A stretch of DNA of 64,000 nucleotides from 66-474 sp044464225 (GCA_044464225.1 JBIQLN010000013.1:36561-100560), one strand, 5' to 3'; positions 41,964-51,298 are shown, counted from the stretch's first letter. Program-made: numbers and translations. The notes: generated by a model from the sequence alone, not told the origin.

Positions 41964-43322
41964 ATGACATCGATCACAGCGCTTGGGGTGGGCTCGGGTC
42001 TCGACCTGAACGGCTTGCTGGACCAGCTCCAGCAGGGCGAGAACCAGAAACTGACGCCGATCACCAACCAGAAGGCCAGCTACCAGGCCAAGATTTCGGC
42101 GTTCGGCGCGCTGCAGAGCTCGCTGTCGGCTTTGCAGGACGCGGCGAAGGCACTGGGCGACCCGGCCGCGTTCCAGGCGGTGAAGAACACGGTGTCCGGC
42201 ACCGCGCTGACGGCCACCACCACGAACGACACGCCGCCCGGCGATTACCAGATCCATGTGACCCAACGCGCCCAGGCTTCCAGTGTCGCGACCTTGGGCG
42301 TGGCCGACAGCACGACCCAACTCGGCGCGGGGACGGTCGAATTTACCTTGGCCGACGGCCAGACGATGAGTGTGACCGTCAGCGCAGGCAACAGCAGCCT
42401 CGAAGGCGTGCGTGATGCGATCAATGCCCAGAACGGCAGCGTGCGCGCCTCGCTGATCAACGACGGCAGCGGGCAACCTTACCGATTGGTGTTGCAGGCA
42501 GCGAATACCGGCGCCGCGGCTTCGATCAGCAACATCCAGTTCACCGGCACGCTCGGCAGCAGCCTGCAACTGGATGCCGCCACCCAGCAGGCCGGCCAGG
42601 ATGCCAAGCTGAGCATCAACGGGATCGCCATCCAGAGCGCCGACAACGTCATCGAGGGCGCCATCCAGGGCGTCACGCTGAACGTCACCGCCGCCGGCGA
42701 TGCCAGCCTGCAGGTGACGCGCGACAGCGATTCCATCCAGGGCAGCGTGCACAAGTTCGTGGACGCCTACAACAGCCTGGTGAAGACGCTCGGCAGCCTG
42801 ACCAGTTACGACGCCAGCACCCAGACCGCCGGCGTCCTGCTCGGCGACAGCACGGTCCGTTCGGTGCAATCGCAATTGCGCAGCGTGCTGGGCGGGGCCG
42901 TCGACAACGGCGGGGCATTCAAGGTGCTGAGCGACGTTGGCGTGACCCTGCAGCTGGATGGCACGCTGAGCGTGGACGATTCCAAGCTCGGCCAGGCCAT
43001 CAACGACAACCTCGGCGCGCTGACGCAATTCTTCGCGGGCGGCGGGACGGTCGACGGCATGGCCGACCAGCTCGGTACCACCCTCGGCAACATGACCAGC
43101 AGCACGGGTCTGATCGGCAGTGCCACCGCCAGCCTCAACCAGAGCATCAGCCAACTCAACGACCAGTACACGCGGACCCAGCAGCAGATCGACGCGACCA
43201 TGACCATGTACAAGCAGCAGTTCACCCAGCTGGACGCCATGATCGCGCAGATGAATTCCACCAGCAGCTATCTCACGCAGCAATTCGATGCGCTGGGCAA
43301 GATGACGACAGGCGGCAAGTGA
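41964..43322 (+). CDS. fliD: Flagellar filament cap protein FliD
   Basis: 452-residue secreted cap (HAP2) that folds flagellin at the filament tip. The N-terminus ITALGVGSGLDLNGLLDQLQ and the C-terminal coiled region (LNQSISQLNDQYTRTQQQID; TSSYLTQQFDALGKM) are conserved, with a variable middle. ATG at 41964 with AAGGAG upstream. First gene of fliD-fliS-fliT. Confidence 0.96.
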   Translation: MTSITALGVGSGLDLNGLLDQLQQGENQKLTPITNQKASYQAKISAFGALQSSLSALQDAAKALGDPAAFQAVKNTVSGTALTATTTNDTPPGDYQIHVTQRAQASSVATLGVADSTTQLGAGTVEFTLADGQTMSVTVSAGNSSLEGVRDAINAQNGSVRASLINDGSGQPYRLVLQAANTGAAASISNIQFTGTLGSSLQLDAATQQAGQDAKLSINGIAIQSADNVIEGAIQGVTLNVTAAGDASLQVTRDSDSIQGSVHKFVDAYNSLVKTLGSLTSYDASTQTAGVLLGDSTVRSVQSQLRSVLGGAVDNGGAFKVLSDVGVTLQLDGTLSVDDSKLGQAINDNLGALTQFFAGGGTVDGMADQLGTTLGNMTSSTGLIGSATASLNQSISQLNDQYTRTQQQIDATMTMYKQQFTQLDAMIAQMNSTSSYLTQQFDALGKMTTGGK

Positions 43323-43350
43323 TGCAGGCGTATCGCGAGGAGCATTCCCC

Positions 43351-43755
43351 ATGAGCCCCAGGACAGGTGCCGGCGCATACGCCAGCATTGGGGTGGAGAG
43401 CAGCGTCTTGACGGCCTCTCCCCACCAGTTGATCAACATGTTGTTCGAGGGCGCCGGCGTGGCGATCCGGACGGCGGGCATGCACATGCAGGCCGGGCAC
43501 ACCGCCCGCAAGGGCGAAGCCATCTCGCGCGCGCTCGACATCGTCAACAACGGCCTGCTGGCCGCGCTCGACGTGCAACGTGGCGGCGAACTGGCGCAGC
43601 GGCTGGCGGCGCTTTACGAATACATCGCGCGGCGCCTCTTGAGCGCCAACCTCAACAACGACAGGGCGGCCCTCGACGAAGCCGGGCAACTGCTCGGGGA
43701 AATCGGCTCCGCCTGGCGTGAAATCGGGCCCCGGACGGGCCATCCTTCGACATGA
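43351..43755 (+). CDS. fliS: Flagellin export chaperone FliS
   Basis: 134-residue helical chaperone that binds the flagellin C-terminus. Signature SVLTASPHQLINMLFEGA near residue 15, and ISRALDIVNNGLLAALD. Its known ligand, the flagellin C-terminal tail, is shared by the two FliC copies and by the small protein at 19861. The stop overlaps fliT (ATGA). Confidence 0.95.
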   Translation: MSPRTGAGAYASIGVESSVLTASPHQLINMLFEGAGVAIRTAGMHMQAGHTARKGEAISRALDIVNNGLLAALDVQRGGELAQRLAALYEYIARRLLSANLNNDRAALDEAGQLLGEIGSAWREIGPRTGHPST

Positions 43756-44144
43756 TCGCGGACTACACAACCATGACCAATTGCGGTCGCAAGATCATCG
43801 GCGTCTATCGCGAGCTGGAAAGCAAGGCTTCGCGCATGGTGGCGCTGGCCAGGGAGCAGGATTGGGAAGCCATGATCTGCGAGGGCGAGGAATACGTGAC
43901 CGCCGTGGCGGCCCTCGCCGACATGGAAAAGGATTGCGAACTGGACGAGCACGAGCGCAGCGCCAAGTACCGGATGCTGGAGCGCACCCTCGACTATGAT
44001 CTGGAAATCCGCACCTGCCTGCTGGAACACCGCGAAGAGCTTTCCCGGTTGATGGCCCTGTCGCGCCGCGAGCGCGCGCTGTCGCAGGCCTACGGGTCCA
44101 CCGGCATGGCGGCCGCGGTGAATAGCCAGCACTTCAACGAGTAA
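43752..44144 (+). CDS. fliT: Flagellar chaperone FliT
   Basis: 130-residue helical protein with the size, composition and position of FliT (YRELESKASRMVALAREQDW; RTCLLEHREELSRLMALSRR). In enteric bacteria FliT binds FliD for export and inhibits FlhDC. Because flhDC is present here, that feedback is possible. Similarity within the family is low, so the name rests partly on context. Confidence 0.82.
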   Translation: MIADYTTMTNCGRKIIGVYRELESKASRMVALAREQDWEAMICEGEEYVTAVAALADMEKDCELDEHERSAKYRMLERTLDYDLEIRTCLLEHREELSRLMALSRRERALSQAYGSTGMAAAVNSQHFNE

Positions 44145-44152
44145 AGGCCGTC

Positions 44153-45355
44153 GTGAGCGGCATCACGCCGATCCTCGACACCCTGCTGCACCAGGTATTG
44201 GGTCGTCGTGATGCACCGGTGGATCGGCCCTTGCCCGACCAGTTGATCGCGCCGCCGCGCGCGGGCACGCCGCCGCAATCGGCGCACAGCGATTCACGGC
44301 TGGACCCCCGGCCGTTGCCGACCGCGCGCACCATCGTTGGCCACGGCGGCAAGGTGGATGCCGGGTCTTTGGCCCGCGGGACCACGATCCCGGCGCCGGA
44401 GCCGGGCGGTGCCGTCACCACCCGTTTCAGCACGGCCGCACGCATCATCGCGGACCTCCTGATGCGTTTTCCCGCTTCACCCGCCGCAATTCGCGCGCAG
44501 GCGCCGCTGCTGTCCACCCACGAACGCATGCACGTCGCGCAGCTGGCCGCGCGATTGCGCGACAGCATCGAATCCAGTGGCTTGTTCTATGAGGCGCATC
44601 TGCTGCGCTGGCGCGCCGGCACGCTTCCGCTGGCGCAGTTGTTGCGCGAGCCGCAGATGCTGTGGGGTGGCCGCGCCGGCACGCCGCCGCAGGCGGCGCC
44701 GCTTCCGCTGCCGCCGGAAAGCAGTTCGCCCGCGGCGCCTCCGGTGCCGCCTCCCCACCACGCCGGTGCGCCGCCCCCGCAAACCTCCGTCGGCAACGCC
44801 GCAGCCGGAAAGGCGACGGCCGCCCCTTCATCGGGCTATGGAGCCGACGGCAAACCGGTGGCAAGTTTTCCGGCGGGACAGGCCGATGTTCCGGCCCAGG
44901 CCGTGCAATCCGGCGCGTCGCCGCTGGCGCCCGCCCGCGGCGATCAGGCCGTGCACCCTGCCCTGGAGGGCGTCTTGCGCCACCAACTGGACATGCTGGC
45001 CGCGCCGGTCCTGCGCTGGGAGGGCGCACCTTGGGCCGGTGTGTTCATGGCGCTGACGTTGCAGCCCCCGCCGCACGAGCGGGAACGGGAGCGGCCGAGC
45101 GAGGAAGGCCGCTCCCGGTCGGATGCCGATGCACCGTGGCAGACCCATCTGGTCTTGCGTCTGTCACGGCTGGGCGAGGTGGAGGTGAATCTGCAGCTTG
45201 GTGCCGAACGCGTCGCGTTGGAGCTTCAGGCGGACCCGGGCGCCGTCGAGCGCATGAACGACGCCCGTGGCGCGCTGCGCGAGCGGCTCGGCGCGCTTGG
45301 ATTCCAGAGCGTGGCGTTGCGGATCCATCCACGCAGTCCCGGTGACCGGCCATGA
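44153..45355 (+). CDS. Second FliK-like hook-length control protein
   Basis: 400 residues: N-terminal Pro/Arg-rich region, a helical segment (ARIIADLLMRFPASPAAIRA, AQLAARLRDSIESSGLFYEA), a Pro/Ala-rich linker (about 180-260) and a C-terminal Flg_hook-like domain (LVLRLSRLGEVEVNLQLG; ALGFQSVALRIHP). It is paired with an FlhB C-terminal homologue directly downstream (ATGA overlap). GTG start, 9 bp after fliT. In other genomes FliK-like and FlhX genes occur together, which supports a role in export switching beside the main FliK at 12326. Confidence 0.8.
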   Translation: MSGITPILDTLLHQVLGRRDAPVDRPLPDQLIAPPRAGTPPQSAHSDSRLDPRPLPTARTIVGHGGKVDAGSLARGTTIPAPEPGGAVTTRFSTAARIIADLLMRFPASPAAIRAQAPLLSTHERMHVAQLAARLRDSIESSGLFYEAHLLRWRAGTLPLAQLLREPQMLWGGRAGTPPQAAPLPLPPESSSPAAPPVPPPHHAGAPPPQTSVGNAAAGKATAAPSSGYGADGKPVASFPAGQADVPAQAVQSGASPLAPARGDQAVHPALEGVLRHQLDMLAAPVLRWEGAPWAGVFMALTLQPPPHERERERPSEEGRSRSDADAPWQTHLVLRLSRLGEVEVNLQLGAERVALELQADPGAVERMNDARGALRERLGALGFQSVALRIHPRSPGDRP

Positions 45356-45651
45356 CCGGGCCAGGGCGCCGCCAGGCCGTGGCGCTGTCCGGCCCCGAGG
45401 GCGGCGAAGCCGCGCGGGTGATCGCGAAGGGCTATGGCGATCTGGCCGAACAGGTGATCGCGGAGGCGCGCCGGCACGGCATCTACGTCCATGATTCGCC
45501 GGAACTGGTCGGTTTGCTGATGAAGCTCGATCTCGACCAGCACGTGCCCGACCGGCTGTACGACGTGGTCGCGGAATTGCTGGCGTGGGTGGCGGAGATG
45601 GACGCCCGGAGCGCGGGTTCGCGGGCGATGCCGGTCCCGTCCCCCGAATAG
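45352..45651 (+). CDS. FlhB C-terminal homologue (FlhX/FhlB type)
   Basis: 99 residues homologous to the cytoplasmic C-terminal subdomain of FlhB: AVALSGPEGGEAARVIAKGY, HGIYVHDSPELVGLLMKLDL and VPDRLYDVVAELLAW. It lacks the membrane part and starts after the position of the NPTH cleavage site. Such proteins can substitute for the cleaved FlhB fragment in some bacteria. 93 bp before flhB itself. Confidence 0.88.
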   Translation: MTGPGRRQAVALSGPEGGEAARVIAKGYGDLAEQVIAEARRHGIYVHDSPELVGLLMKLDLDQHVPDRLYDVVAELLAWVAEMDARSAGSRAMPVPSPE

Positions 45652-45744
45652 CCGACCCAATCCCGTCCTTATCTCGGGATGGACGCAGGTGCCGACGCCG
45701 GACAATGGCAGTGAGGAAACTGCCGTTCCCGCGCCGCATCCAGC

Positions 45745-46902
45745 ATGTCCGAAGAATCCGACGATCAGGAAAAGACCGAACCGGCTACCCATCACCGCCT
45801 CGAAAAGGCGCGCGAGGAGGGGCAGGTTGCGCGTTCGCGTGAATTGACCACCTTCCTGTTGCTGGGCGGCGGCCTGCTGGGGCTGTGGGCGATGGGCTCC
45901 CGGCTGTCCCGTCAGCTCGGGATGATGATGGAGCAGGCGTTCCTGTTCGACCGCACCCAGGCGTTCGACCTGCACGTGACGATGAGCCACGTGTTCGAAC
46001 TCGGCTCGCACAGCCTGCTCGCGATCGCGCCGCTGCTGCTCGGACTGGTGGTGCTGGCCCTGGTTTCGCCGCTGCTGCTGGGCGGCTGGTCGATGTCCGC
46101 CAAGGCGATGGCACCGAAATTTTCCAAGCTCAATCCCGTCCAGGGGTTCAAGCGGATGCTGTCCGCCCAGATGCTGACCGAACTCGGCAAGGCCATCGTG
46201 AAGTCGCTGCTGATCGGCGGCGTGGCCGTGTGGTTCCTTATGCGGCACCGCGGCGGTTTGATCGCGCTGATGGGCGAACCGGTGATGCAGGCCATCCCGC
46301 ACGCGCTGAAGCTGGCCGCCGGCGCCAGTGGCCTGATGGTGCTGGCCCTGCTGGTGGTGGTGGGCATCGACGTGCCGTGGCAGTTGTTCAGCCACGCCAA
46401 GAAGCTGCGGATGACCAAGGAGGAAATCCGCCGCGAGAACAAGGAAACCGAGGGCGACCCGCACGTGAAGGGCCGCATCCGTTCGCAGCAGCAGGCGATG
46501 GCGCGCGGCCGGATGATGAGCAAGGTGCCCGAGGCCGACGTGATCGTCACCAACCCCACCCACTACGCGGTGGCGCTGCGCTACGACGAAAAGAAGATGG
46601 GCGCACCGCGCGTGGTCGCGAAAGGCGCGGGCGAAATCGCCGCGCGAATCCGCGAGCTGGGCCGAGAGCACCACGTGCCGCTGCTGGAAGCGCCGCCACT
46701 GGCGCGCGCGCTGTATCGCCACGTGGACCTGGACCGGGAAATTCCGGGTCCCTTGTACAACGCCGTCGCCGAGGTGCTGGTGTGGGCCATGCGCCTGAAG
46801 CGCGCCCACGCCGATGGCGCGACGCCGCCGCCCGAACCCACTGACCTGCCCGTGCCCGAAGGCATGGACAAGATCGAAACCGATACCGAGGACAACGCAT
46901 GA
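45745..46902 (+). CDS. flhB: Flagellar export switch protein FlhB
   Basis: 385-residue membrane protein with four transmembrane helices in the first 220 residues and a cytoplasmic domain with the autocleavage motif NPTH near residue 269 (VIVTNPTHYAVALRY). It sets substrate specificity from hook to filament proteins. The start SEESDDQEKTEPATHHRLEK is typical. flhA follows with ATGA overlap. Confidence 0.97.
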   Translation: MSEESDDQEKTEPATHHRLEKAREEGQVARSRELTTFLLLGGGLLGLWAMGSRLSRQLGMMMEQAFLFDRTQAFDLHVTMSHVFELGSHSLLAIAPLLLGLVVLALVSPLLLGGWSMSAKAMAPKFSKLNPVQGFKRMLSAQMLTELGKAIVKSLLIGGVAVWFLMRHRGGLIALMGEPVMQAIPHALKLAAGASGLMVLALLVVVGIDVPWQLFSHAKKLRMTKEEIRRENKETEGDPHVKGRIRSQQQAMARGRMMSKVPEADVIVTNPTHYAVALRYDEKKMGAPRVVAKGAGEIAARIRELGREHHVPLLEAPPLARALYRHVDLDREIPGPLYNAVAEVLVWAMRLKRAHADGATPPPEPTDLPVPEGMDKIETDTEDNA

Positions 46903-48980
46903 ACGCTGCCGTGATGGGCCTGAACCGCAACTGGTTCAAGGATCCGCGCATGAAGATCCTGACCGGCCCGGTCTTCATCATGCTGGTGATGGCGATGCTG
47001 ATCCTGCCGTTGCCGCCGTTCGCGCTGGATTTCTTCTTCACCTTCAACATCGCGCTGTCGGTGATGGTGTTGCTGGTCAGCATGTTCACCCAGCGCACGC
47101 TGGAGTTCGCGGCGTTCCCGTCGGTGCTGCTGTTCACCACCTTGATGCGGTTGTCGCTGAACGTGGCCTCCACCCGCGTGGTGCTGATGGAAGGCCATCA
47201 CGGCGACGCCGCCGCGGGCAAGGTGATCGAAGCCTTCGGCCACTTCATCGTCGGCGGCAATTTCGCGGTCGGACTCGTGGTGTTCCTGATCCTGGTGGTG
47301 ATCAACTTCATGGTGATCACCAAGGGCGCAGGGCGCATCGCGGAAGTCGGCGCGCGTTTCATGCTGGATGCGATGCCCGGCAAGCAGATGGCCATCGACG
47401 CCGACCTCAACGCCGGACTGATCAAGGAAGACGAGGCCCGCCGCCGCCGCGCGGAAGTCGCGACCGAGGCCGACTTCTACGGCTCGATGGACGGTGCCAG
47501 CAAATTCGTGCGCGGCGACGCCGTCGCCGGACTCGTGATCATGGGCGTCAACATCATCGGCGGCCTGCTGGTCGGCATGTTGCAGCACGGCATGTCGTTC
47601 GCGGAAGCCGGGCACACCTACACGCTGCTCACGATTGGCGACGGCCTGGTTGCGCAAATTCCGGCGCTGGTGATTTCCACCGCGGCCGGCGTGACGGTGT
47701 CGCGGGTCAACACCAACCAGGATGTGGGCGAGCAGGTGGTCGATCAGTTGCTCTCCAAGCCGCGTGTGCTGTGGCTGGCTGCCGGCGTGCTGGGCCTGCT
47801 GGGCCTGGTGCCGGGCATGCCGAATGCGATTTTCCTGTTCTTCACCGTATCGCTGGCCGGGTTGGCGTGGTTCCTCGCGCGACGCGAAGGCCGCAAGGCC
47901 GCCGAAGCGGAGATGCAGGAAAAGCCCGCCGTGGCGCCGGAAGCGCCCGAAGCGAGCTGGGAGGACGTGCGCCTGATCGACGTGCTGGGCCTCGAAGTCG
48001 GCCACCGCCTGATTCCGCTGGTGGATTACAACCAGCAGGGCGAACTGCTCGGCCGCATCAAGGGCATACGCAAGAAATTCGCGCAGGAGGTGGGTTTCCT
48101 GCCGCCGGTGGTGCACATCCGCGACAATCTCGAAATCAACCCCAACCGTTACGTGATCACCCTGAAGGGCGCCCGCGTCGGCGGTGGCGAAGCGTATCCC
48201 GGCAAGTGGCTGGCGATCGATCCGGGCCAGGTGACCGGCGAACTCGAAGGCGAAGCCACCACTGATCCGGCTTTCGGGCTGCCGGCCAAGTGGATCGAAG
48301 CGGACAAGCGCGAGGAAGCCCAGATCCTCGGCTATACCGTGGTCGATGCCAGCACCGTGGTGGCCACCCACCTCAACCACCTGTTGCACCTGCACGCCGG
48401 CGAAATGCTGGGTCGCCAGGAAGTGCAGCAATTGCTCGACAAGGTGGGCGCGGAACACAAGGCGCTGGTCGAGGACGTGGTGCCCAAGACCGTTTCGCTG
48501 GCCGTGTTGCAGAAACTCCTGCAGAACCTGCTGGACGAATCCGTCTCGATTCGCGACATGCGCACGATCCTGGATACGCTGGCCGCCCAGGGCGGCGAGC
48601 AGACGGACCCCGCCGAGTTGACCGCGCGCGTGCGCATGGCGCTGGGCCGCGCGATCACCGACCAGTGGTTCGGCGCCGAGCGCGAGCTGCACGTGATCGG
48701 GCTGGATTCGCAGCTCGAACAGGTGCTCGATCAGGCGATCCACGGCGGCGGCGCGATGGAGCCGGGGCTGGCCGACACGTTGATGCAGGAGACCGCCAAG
48801 GCGCTGGCGCGACAGGAATCCGCGGGCGAACCCTCGGTGCTGGTGGTCGCCCCGCCGCTGCGCCCCTTGCTGGCGCGCTTCCTGCGCCGGCGGCTGTCGC
48901 AGCTGGCGGTGTTGTCGCAGGCGGAAATCCCCGACGAACGCGGACTGCGTGTCACCACCCTGGTCGGAGCCATGCGCTGA
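46899..48980 (+). CDS. flhA: Flagellar export gate protein FlhA
   Basis: 693 residues. Eight transmembrane helices fill the first 330 residues, with the FHIPEP-type loop (FVVGGNF-like region GHFIVGGNFAVGLVVFLI; RFMLDAMPGKQMAIDADLNA). The C-terminal cytoplasmic domain docks chaperone-substrate complexes (IRDNLEINPNRYVITLKGAR; VVDASTVVATHLNHL). Standard length. flhE follows 2 bp later. Confidence 0.97.
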   Translation: MNAAVMGLNRNWFKDPRMKILTGPVFIMLVMAMLILPLPPFALDFFFTFNIALSVMVLLVSMFTQRTLEFAAFPSVLLFTTLMRLSLNVASTRVVLMEGHHGDAAAGKVIEAFGHFIVGGNFAVGLVVFLILVVINFMVITKGAGRIAEVGARFMLDAMPGKQMAIDADLNAGLIKEDEARRRRAEVATEADFYGSMDGASKFVRGDAVAGLVIMGVNIIGGLLVGMLQHGMSFAEAGHTYTLLTIGDGLVAQIPALVISTAAGVTVSRVNTNQDVGEQVVDQLLSKPRVLWLAAGVLGLLGLVPGMPNAIFLFFTVSLAGLAWFLARREGRKAAEAEMQEKPAVAPEAPEASWEDVRLIDVLGLEVGHRLIPLVDYNQQGELLGRIKGIRKKFAQEVGFLPPVVHIRDNLEINPNRYVITLKGARVGGGEAYPGKWLAIDPGQVTGELEGEATTDPAFGLPAKWIEADKREEAQILGYTVVDASTVVATHLNHLLHLHAGEMLGRQEVQQLLDKVGAEHKALVEDVVPKTVSLAVLQKLLQNLLDESVSIRDMRTILDTLAAQGGEQTDPAELTARVRMALGRAITDQWFGAERELHVIGLDSQLEQVLDQAIHGGGAMEPGLADTLMQETAKALARQESAGEPSVLVVAPPLRPLLARFLRRRLSQLAVLSQAEIPDERGLRVTTLVGAMR

Positions 48981-48982
48981 GC

Positions 48983-49402
48983 ATGAAAAGCTCCGGCCTC
49001 CGCTTTCGCCGATGGGTCCGACGCATTCCGCCTTGCGCCGCGGCGCTGTGGCCGTGCGCCGCCCTGGCGGCAGCCGGAAGTTGGAGCGGCACCGTGGAGG
49101 GGCCGCGCGTGGCGGGTGCCGGCCGAACATACGCCAGTGCGCCATTGGTCGCGCCGGCCGTGGCCGCCGGAGCCGCGATCCGCAGCGTGCGGTGGCGCTT
49201 CGCGCTGCCTCCCGGGCACACGCTGGCCGCCGAGTTGTGCGTGGCCGGGCGATGCGTGCCGGTGAAAGGAAGCCGCGGTGCCAGCGATGCGCTGGGCGGC
49301 CAGCCTGCCGATGCGCCCCTGCAATTCCGCTTCCGCCTGCCGCCGGGCGAACGCGCGCCGGTGCAGGTCGGGGCGATCCAGTTGCTGGTGGACTACCGAT
49401 GA
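48983..49402 (+). CDS. flhE: Periplasmic flagellar protein FlhE
   Basis: 139 residues with a signal peptide (RRIPPCAAALWPCAALAAAG). The mature part matches FlhE: GSWSGTVEGPRVAGAGR, the strand WRFALPPG, ELCVAGRCVPVKGSRG with a Cys pair, and the end QLLVDYR (enteric FlhE ends QVIVNYR). In Salmonella FlhE gates proton leakage through the export channel. The gene follows flhA by 2 bp, the enteric flhBAE order, and no flhF or flhG intervenes. Confidence 0.87.
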   Translation: MKSSGLRFRRWVRRIPPCAAALWPCAALAAAGSWSGTVEGPRVAGAGRTYASAPLVAPAVAAGAAIRSVRWRFALPPGHTLAAELCVAGRCVPVKGSRGASDALGGQPADAPLQFRFRLPPGERAPVQVGAIQLLVDYR

Positions 49403-49541
49403 GTACACCACGGTATCGATTCCCCAAAAAGCCACCGGGATCCGCGTCTTATCGCGGCATCCCGATCCGCGCATCCGGCCATAATGGGCTTGCGTGACCA
49501 CGATGCCCGCAAACCCGAGTCGTTCCTGATCCCGATCGAAG

Positions 49542-50240
49542 ATGTATACCGCACAGGGAAAAATCGACCAGAACGAATTGCTGAAGCAGCATCTGCCAGC
49601 CGTGCGCCGTCAGGCGCTGGCGCTGCAGGTGAAGCTGCCGGCGGGTGTCGAGCTGGATGACCTGATCCAGGCCGGCACGCTGGGCCTGCTGGACGCAATG
49701 GGTCGTTTCGATCCGAAGGCCGGCGCCAGTTTCGCCACTTTCGCCAGCCAGCGCATCCGCGGCGCCATGATCGACGAGTTGCGCAGCCGCGACTGGTTGC
49801 CGCGCAGCGTGCGCCGCCAGGCGCGCGCGATGGACGCCTGCGTCCACAAGCTGGAACAGCGCAACGGCCGACCGGCGGAGGAAACCGAAATCGCCGCCGA
49901 GATGGGCATCAGCCTGACCGAATACCAGCAGTTGCTCACCGACACCAACTGCGGTTATCTGCTGCCGTTCGAGGAAATGGTCGAAGAACGGGGCGAACCG
50001 GAAGACGATTCGGAGGGCCCGCAGTCGCCGATTGCGCAGCTGCTGGGCGAGGAACACCGCGAGCGCATCAAGGCCGCGATCGAGGCGCTGCCCGAACGCG
50101 AGAAGTTGATGATTACCCTGTACTACCAGGAAGAACTCAACCTCAAGGAAATCGGGGCGGTGCTGGGGGTGTCCGAATCGCGGGTGTGCCAGCTGCACAG
50201 TCAGGCGGTCTCGCGCATGCGCGCGCGGCTCGCCGATTGA
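49542..50240 (+). CDS. fliA: Flagellar RNA polymerase sigma factor FliA (sigma-28)
   Basis: 232 residues. Region 2 (VELDDLIQAGTLGLLDAMGR; ATFASQRIRGAMIDELRSRDW), region 3, and region 4 (LPEREKLMITLYYQEELNL; LGVSESRVCQLHSQAVSRM). It directs the late promoters listed in this window. Its anti-sigma factor FlgM is not in the window. It ends at a bidirectional terminator shared with flhC. Confidence 0.97.
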   Translation: MYTAQGKIDQNELLKQHLPAVRRQALALQVKLPAGVELDDLIQAGTLGLLDAMGRFDPKAGASFATFASQRIRGAMIDELRSRDWLPRSVRRQARAMDACVHKLEQRNGRPAEETEIAAEMGISLTEYQQLLTDTNCGYLLPFEEMVEERGEPEDDSEGPQSPIAQLLGEEHRERIKAAIEALPEREKLMITLYYQEELNLKEIGAVLGVSESRVCQLHSQAVSRMRARLAD

Positions 50241-50267
50241 CTCCATGCGGAGCCGGCTGCCGGCCAC

Positions 50268-50302
50268 AAAAAAACGCCCGGAGACGAATCCCCGGGCGTT
50301 TT
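50268..50302. terminator. Bidirectional terminator between fliA and flhC
   Basis: A7-CGCCCGG-loop-CCGGGCG-TTTT: a stem flanked by an A-run on the left and a T-run on the right, so it can end both converging transcripts. Confidence 0.85.
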
Positions 50303-50322
50303 GACGGGTGTACGGAACGGCT

Positions 50323-50970
50323 TCAGCGCATGCCGGCAGCGCGTTTGGTTTGAGACGCGGGCACTGTTTTGACATCGATGCGGTGTGCGCGCGGATCGAG
50401 ATTGACGACGACCTCGTCATGTGCCGCAGCTTCGTGCGCCTTGGCGCGCGCCTTGCTGGTCTTGCCGGCGCGCGAGGGCGGACGGCAGATCCCGCAGACG
50501 TAGTCCTTGCACGGCGTGTGGGCGTGCATCACGAAGCGCCCGTGGCAACTGGTGCATTCGGCCAATTCCAGCAGGCCGCTCTCAAAGAAGCGCAGCAGCG
50601 TCCACGCCCGATTCAGGCCCAGCACCGGATCGCTGTCGTCCAGCATCACCTGTTCGAGGTACAGCCGGTAGGCCTTCACGAACGCGTCGATGCGCTTGCA
50701 GCCCTGTTCTTCCGTGAGCCGCTGGTAGATGCCGTAGAACAGCGACGAGTGGATGTTGGGCGACCAGGTCAGGAACCAGTCGGTGGAGAACGGCAGCATG
50801 CCCTTGGGTGGCGAGATGCCGCGCACCTCCTTGTACAGGCGCAACAGCCGGCCGCGGCTCAGGTCGGTTTCGGTTTCCAGCACCTGCAGTCGGGCGCCCA
50901 GTTCGATCAGGTTCACCGCGAGTTGCACTTGGTGCATCCTGGCGACCAGGCTTTTTTCGGAATTTTCCAT
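50323..50970 (-). CDS. flhC: Flagellar master regulator subunit FlhC
   Basis: 215 residues. FlhC forms the FlhD4C2 activator of class-2 flagellar genes. The zinc-binding cysteines are present (C139 and C142 in CTSC, C159 and C162 in CGIC). Other conserved parts: ETDLSRGRLLRLYKEVRGIS and SPNIHSSLFYGIYQRL. I chose the ATG at 50970, 7 bases after AGGAGGA; an ATG at 51003 overlapping flhD is less likely. The C-terminal 45 residues are a basic extension. Confidence 0.95.
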   Translation of the reverse strand: MENSEKSLVARMHQVQLAVNLIELGARLQVLETETDLSRGRLLRLYKEVRGISPPKGMLPFSTDWFLTWSPNIHSSLFYGIYQRLTEEQGCKRIDAFVKAYRLYLEQVMLDDSDPVLGLNRAWTLLRFFESGLLELAECTSCHGRFVMHAHTPCKDYVCGICRPPSRAGKTSKARAKAHEAAAHDEVVVNLDPRAHRIDVKTVPASQTKRAAGMR

Positions 50971-50983
50971 CTGCCCGTCCTCC

Positions 50984-51298
50984 TCAGGCGTGGCCCGCGG
51001 CAACGCGGGACATCAGAAGGGAGGCATGGGTCTGCATCATCGCCGAATCACGTTTCTCGCCGACGATCTTCTGCACCTGGTCGGCGTTGTCGAAGCACAG
51101 GCGGAACAGGAACTGGTTGGTGCGGGCCAGCCGGCTGAGTTGCCTGGTCGAAAGCGACATCAGCAGCTTGGCCATGTCGTCGTCGAGCTTCAATCGGAAC
51201 TGGGCGGCGGCGTAATCCTCTTTCAGCAGCCGCTGCGCCAGCATGAGGTAGGTGAGATTGGTGTCCTGGATTTCTTCGAGCAGTTCTTCAATGTTCAT
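50984..51298 (-). CDS. flhD: Flagellar master regulator subunit FlhD
   Basis: 104 residues: EELLEEIQDTNLTYLMLAQR at the start and LSTRQLSRLARTNQFLFRLC in the middle, the FlhD helix-turn-helix region. It lies 13 bp upstream of flhC and is the first gene of the pair. The genes it controls (fliE, fliF-fliR, flhBA-fliA) are in this window. Confidence 0.95.
   Translation of the reverse strand: MNIEELLEEIQDTNLTYLMLAQRLLKEDYAAAQFRLKLDDDMAKLLMSLSTRQLSRLARTNQFLFRLCFDNADQVQKIVGEKRDSAMMQTHASLLMSRVAAGHA

Noticed and set aside
49403..49541. flhF/flhG between flhE and fliA
   Set aside because: Only 139 bp lie here, with no room for a gene.
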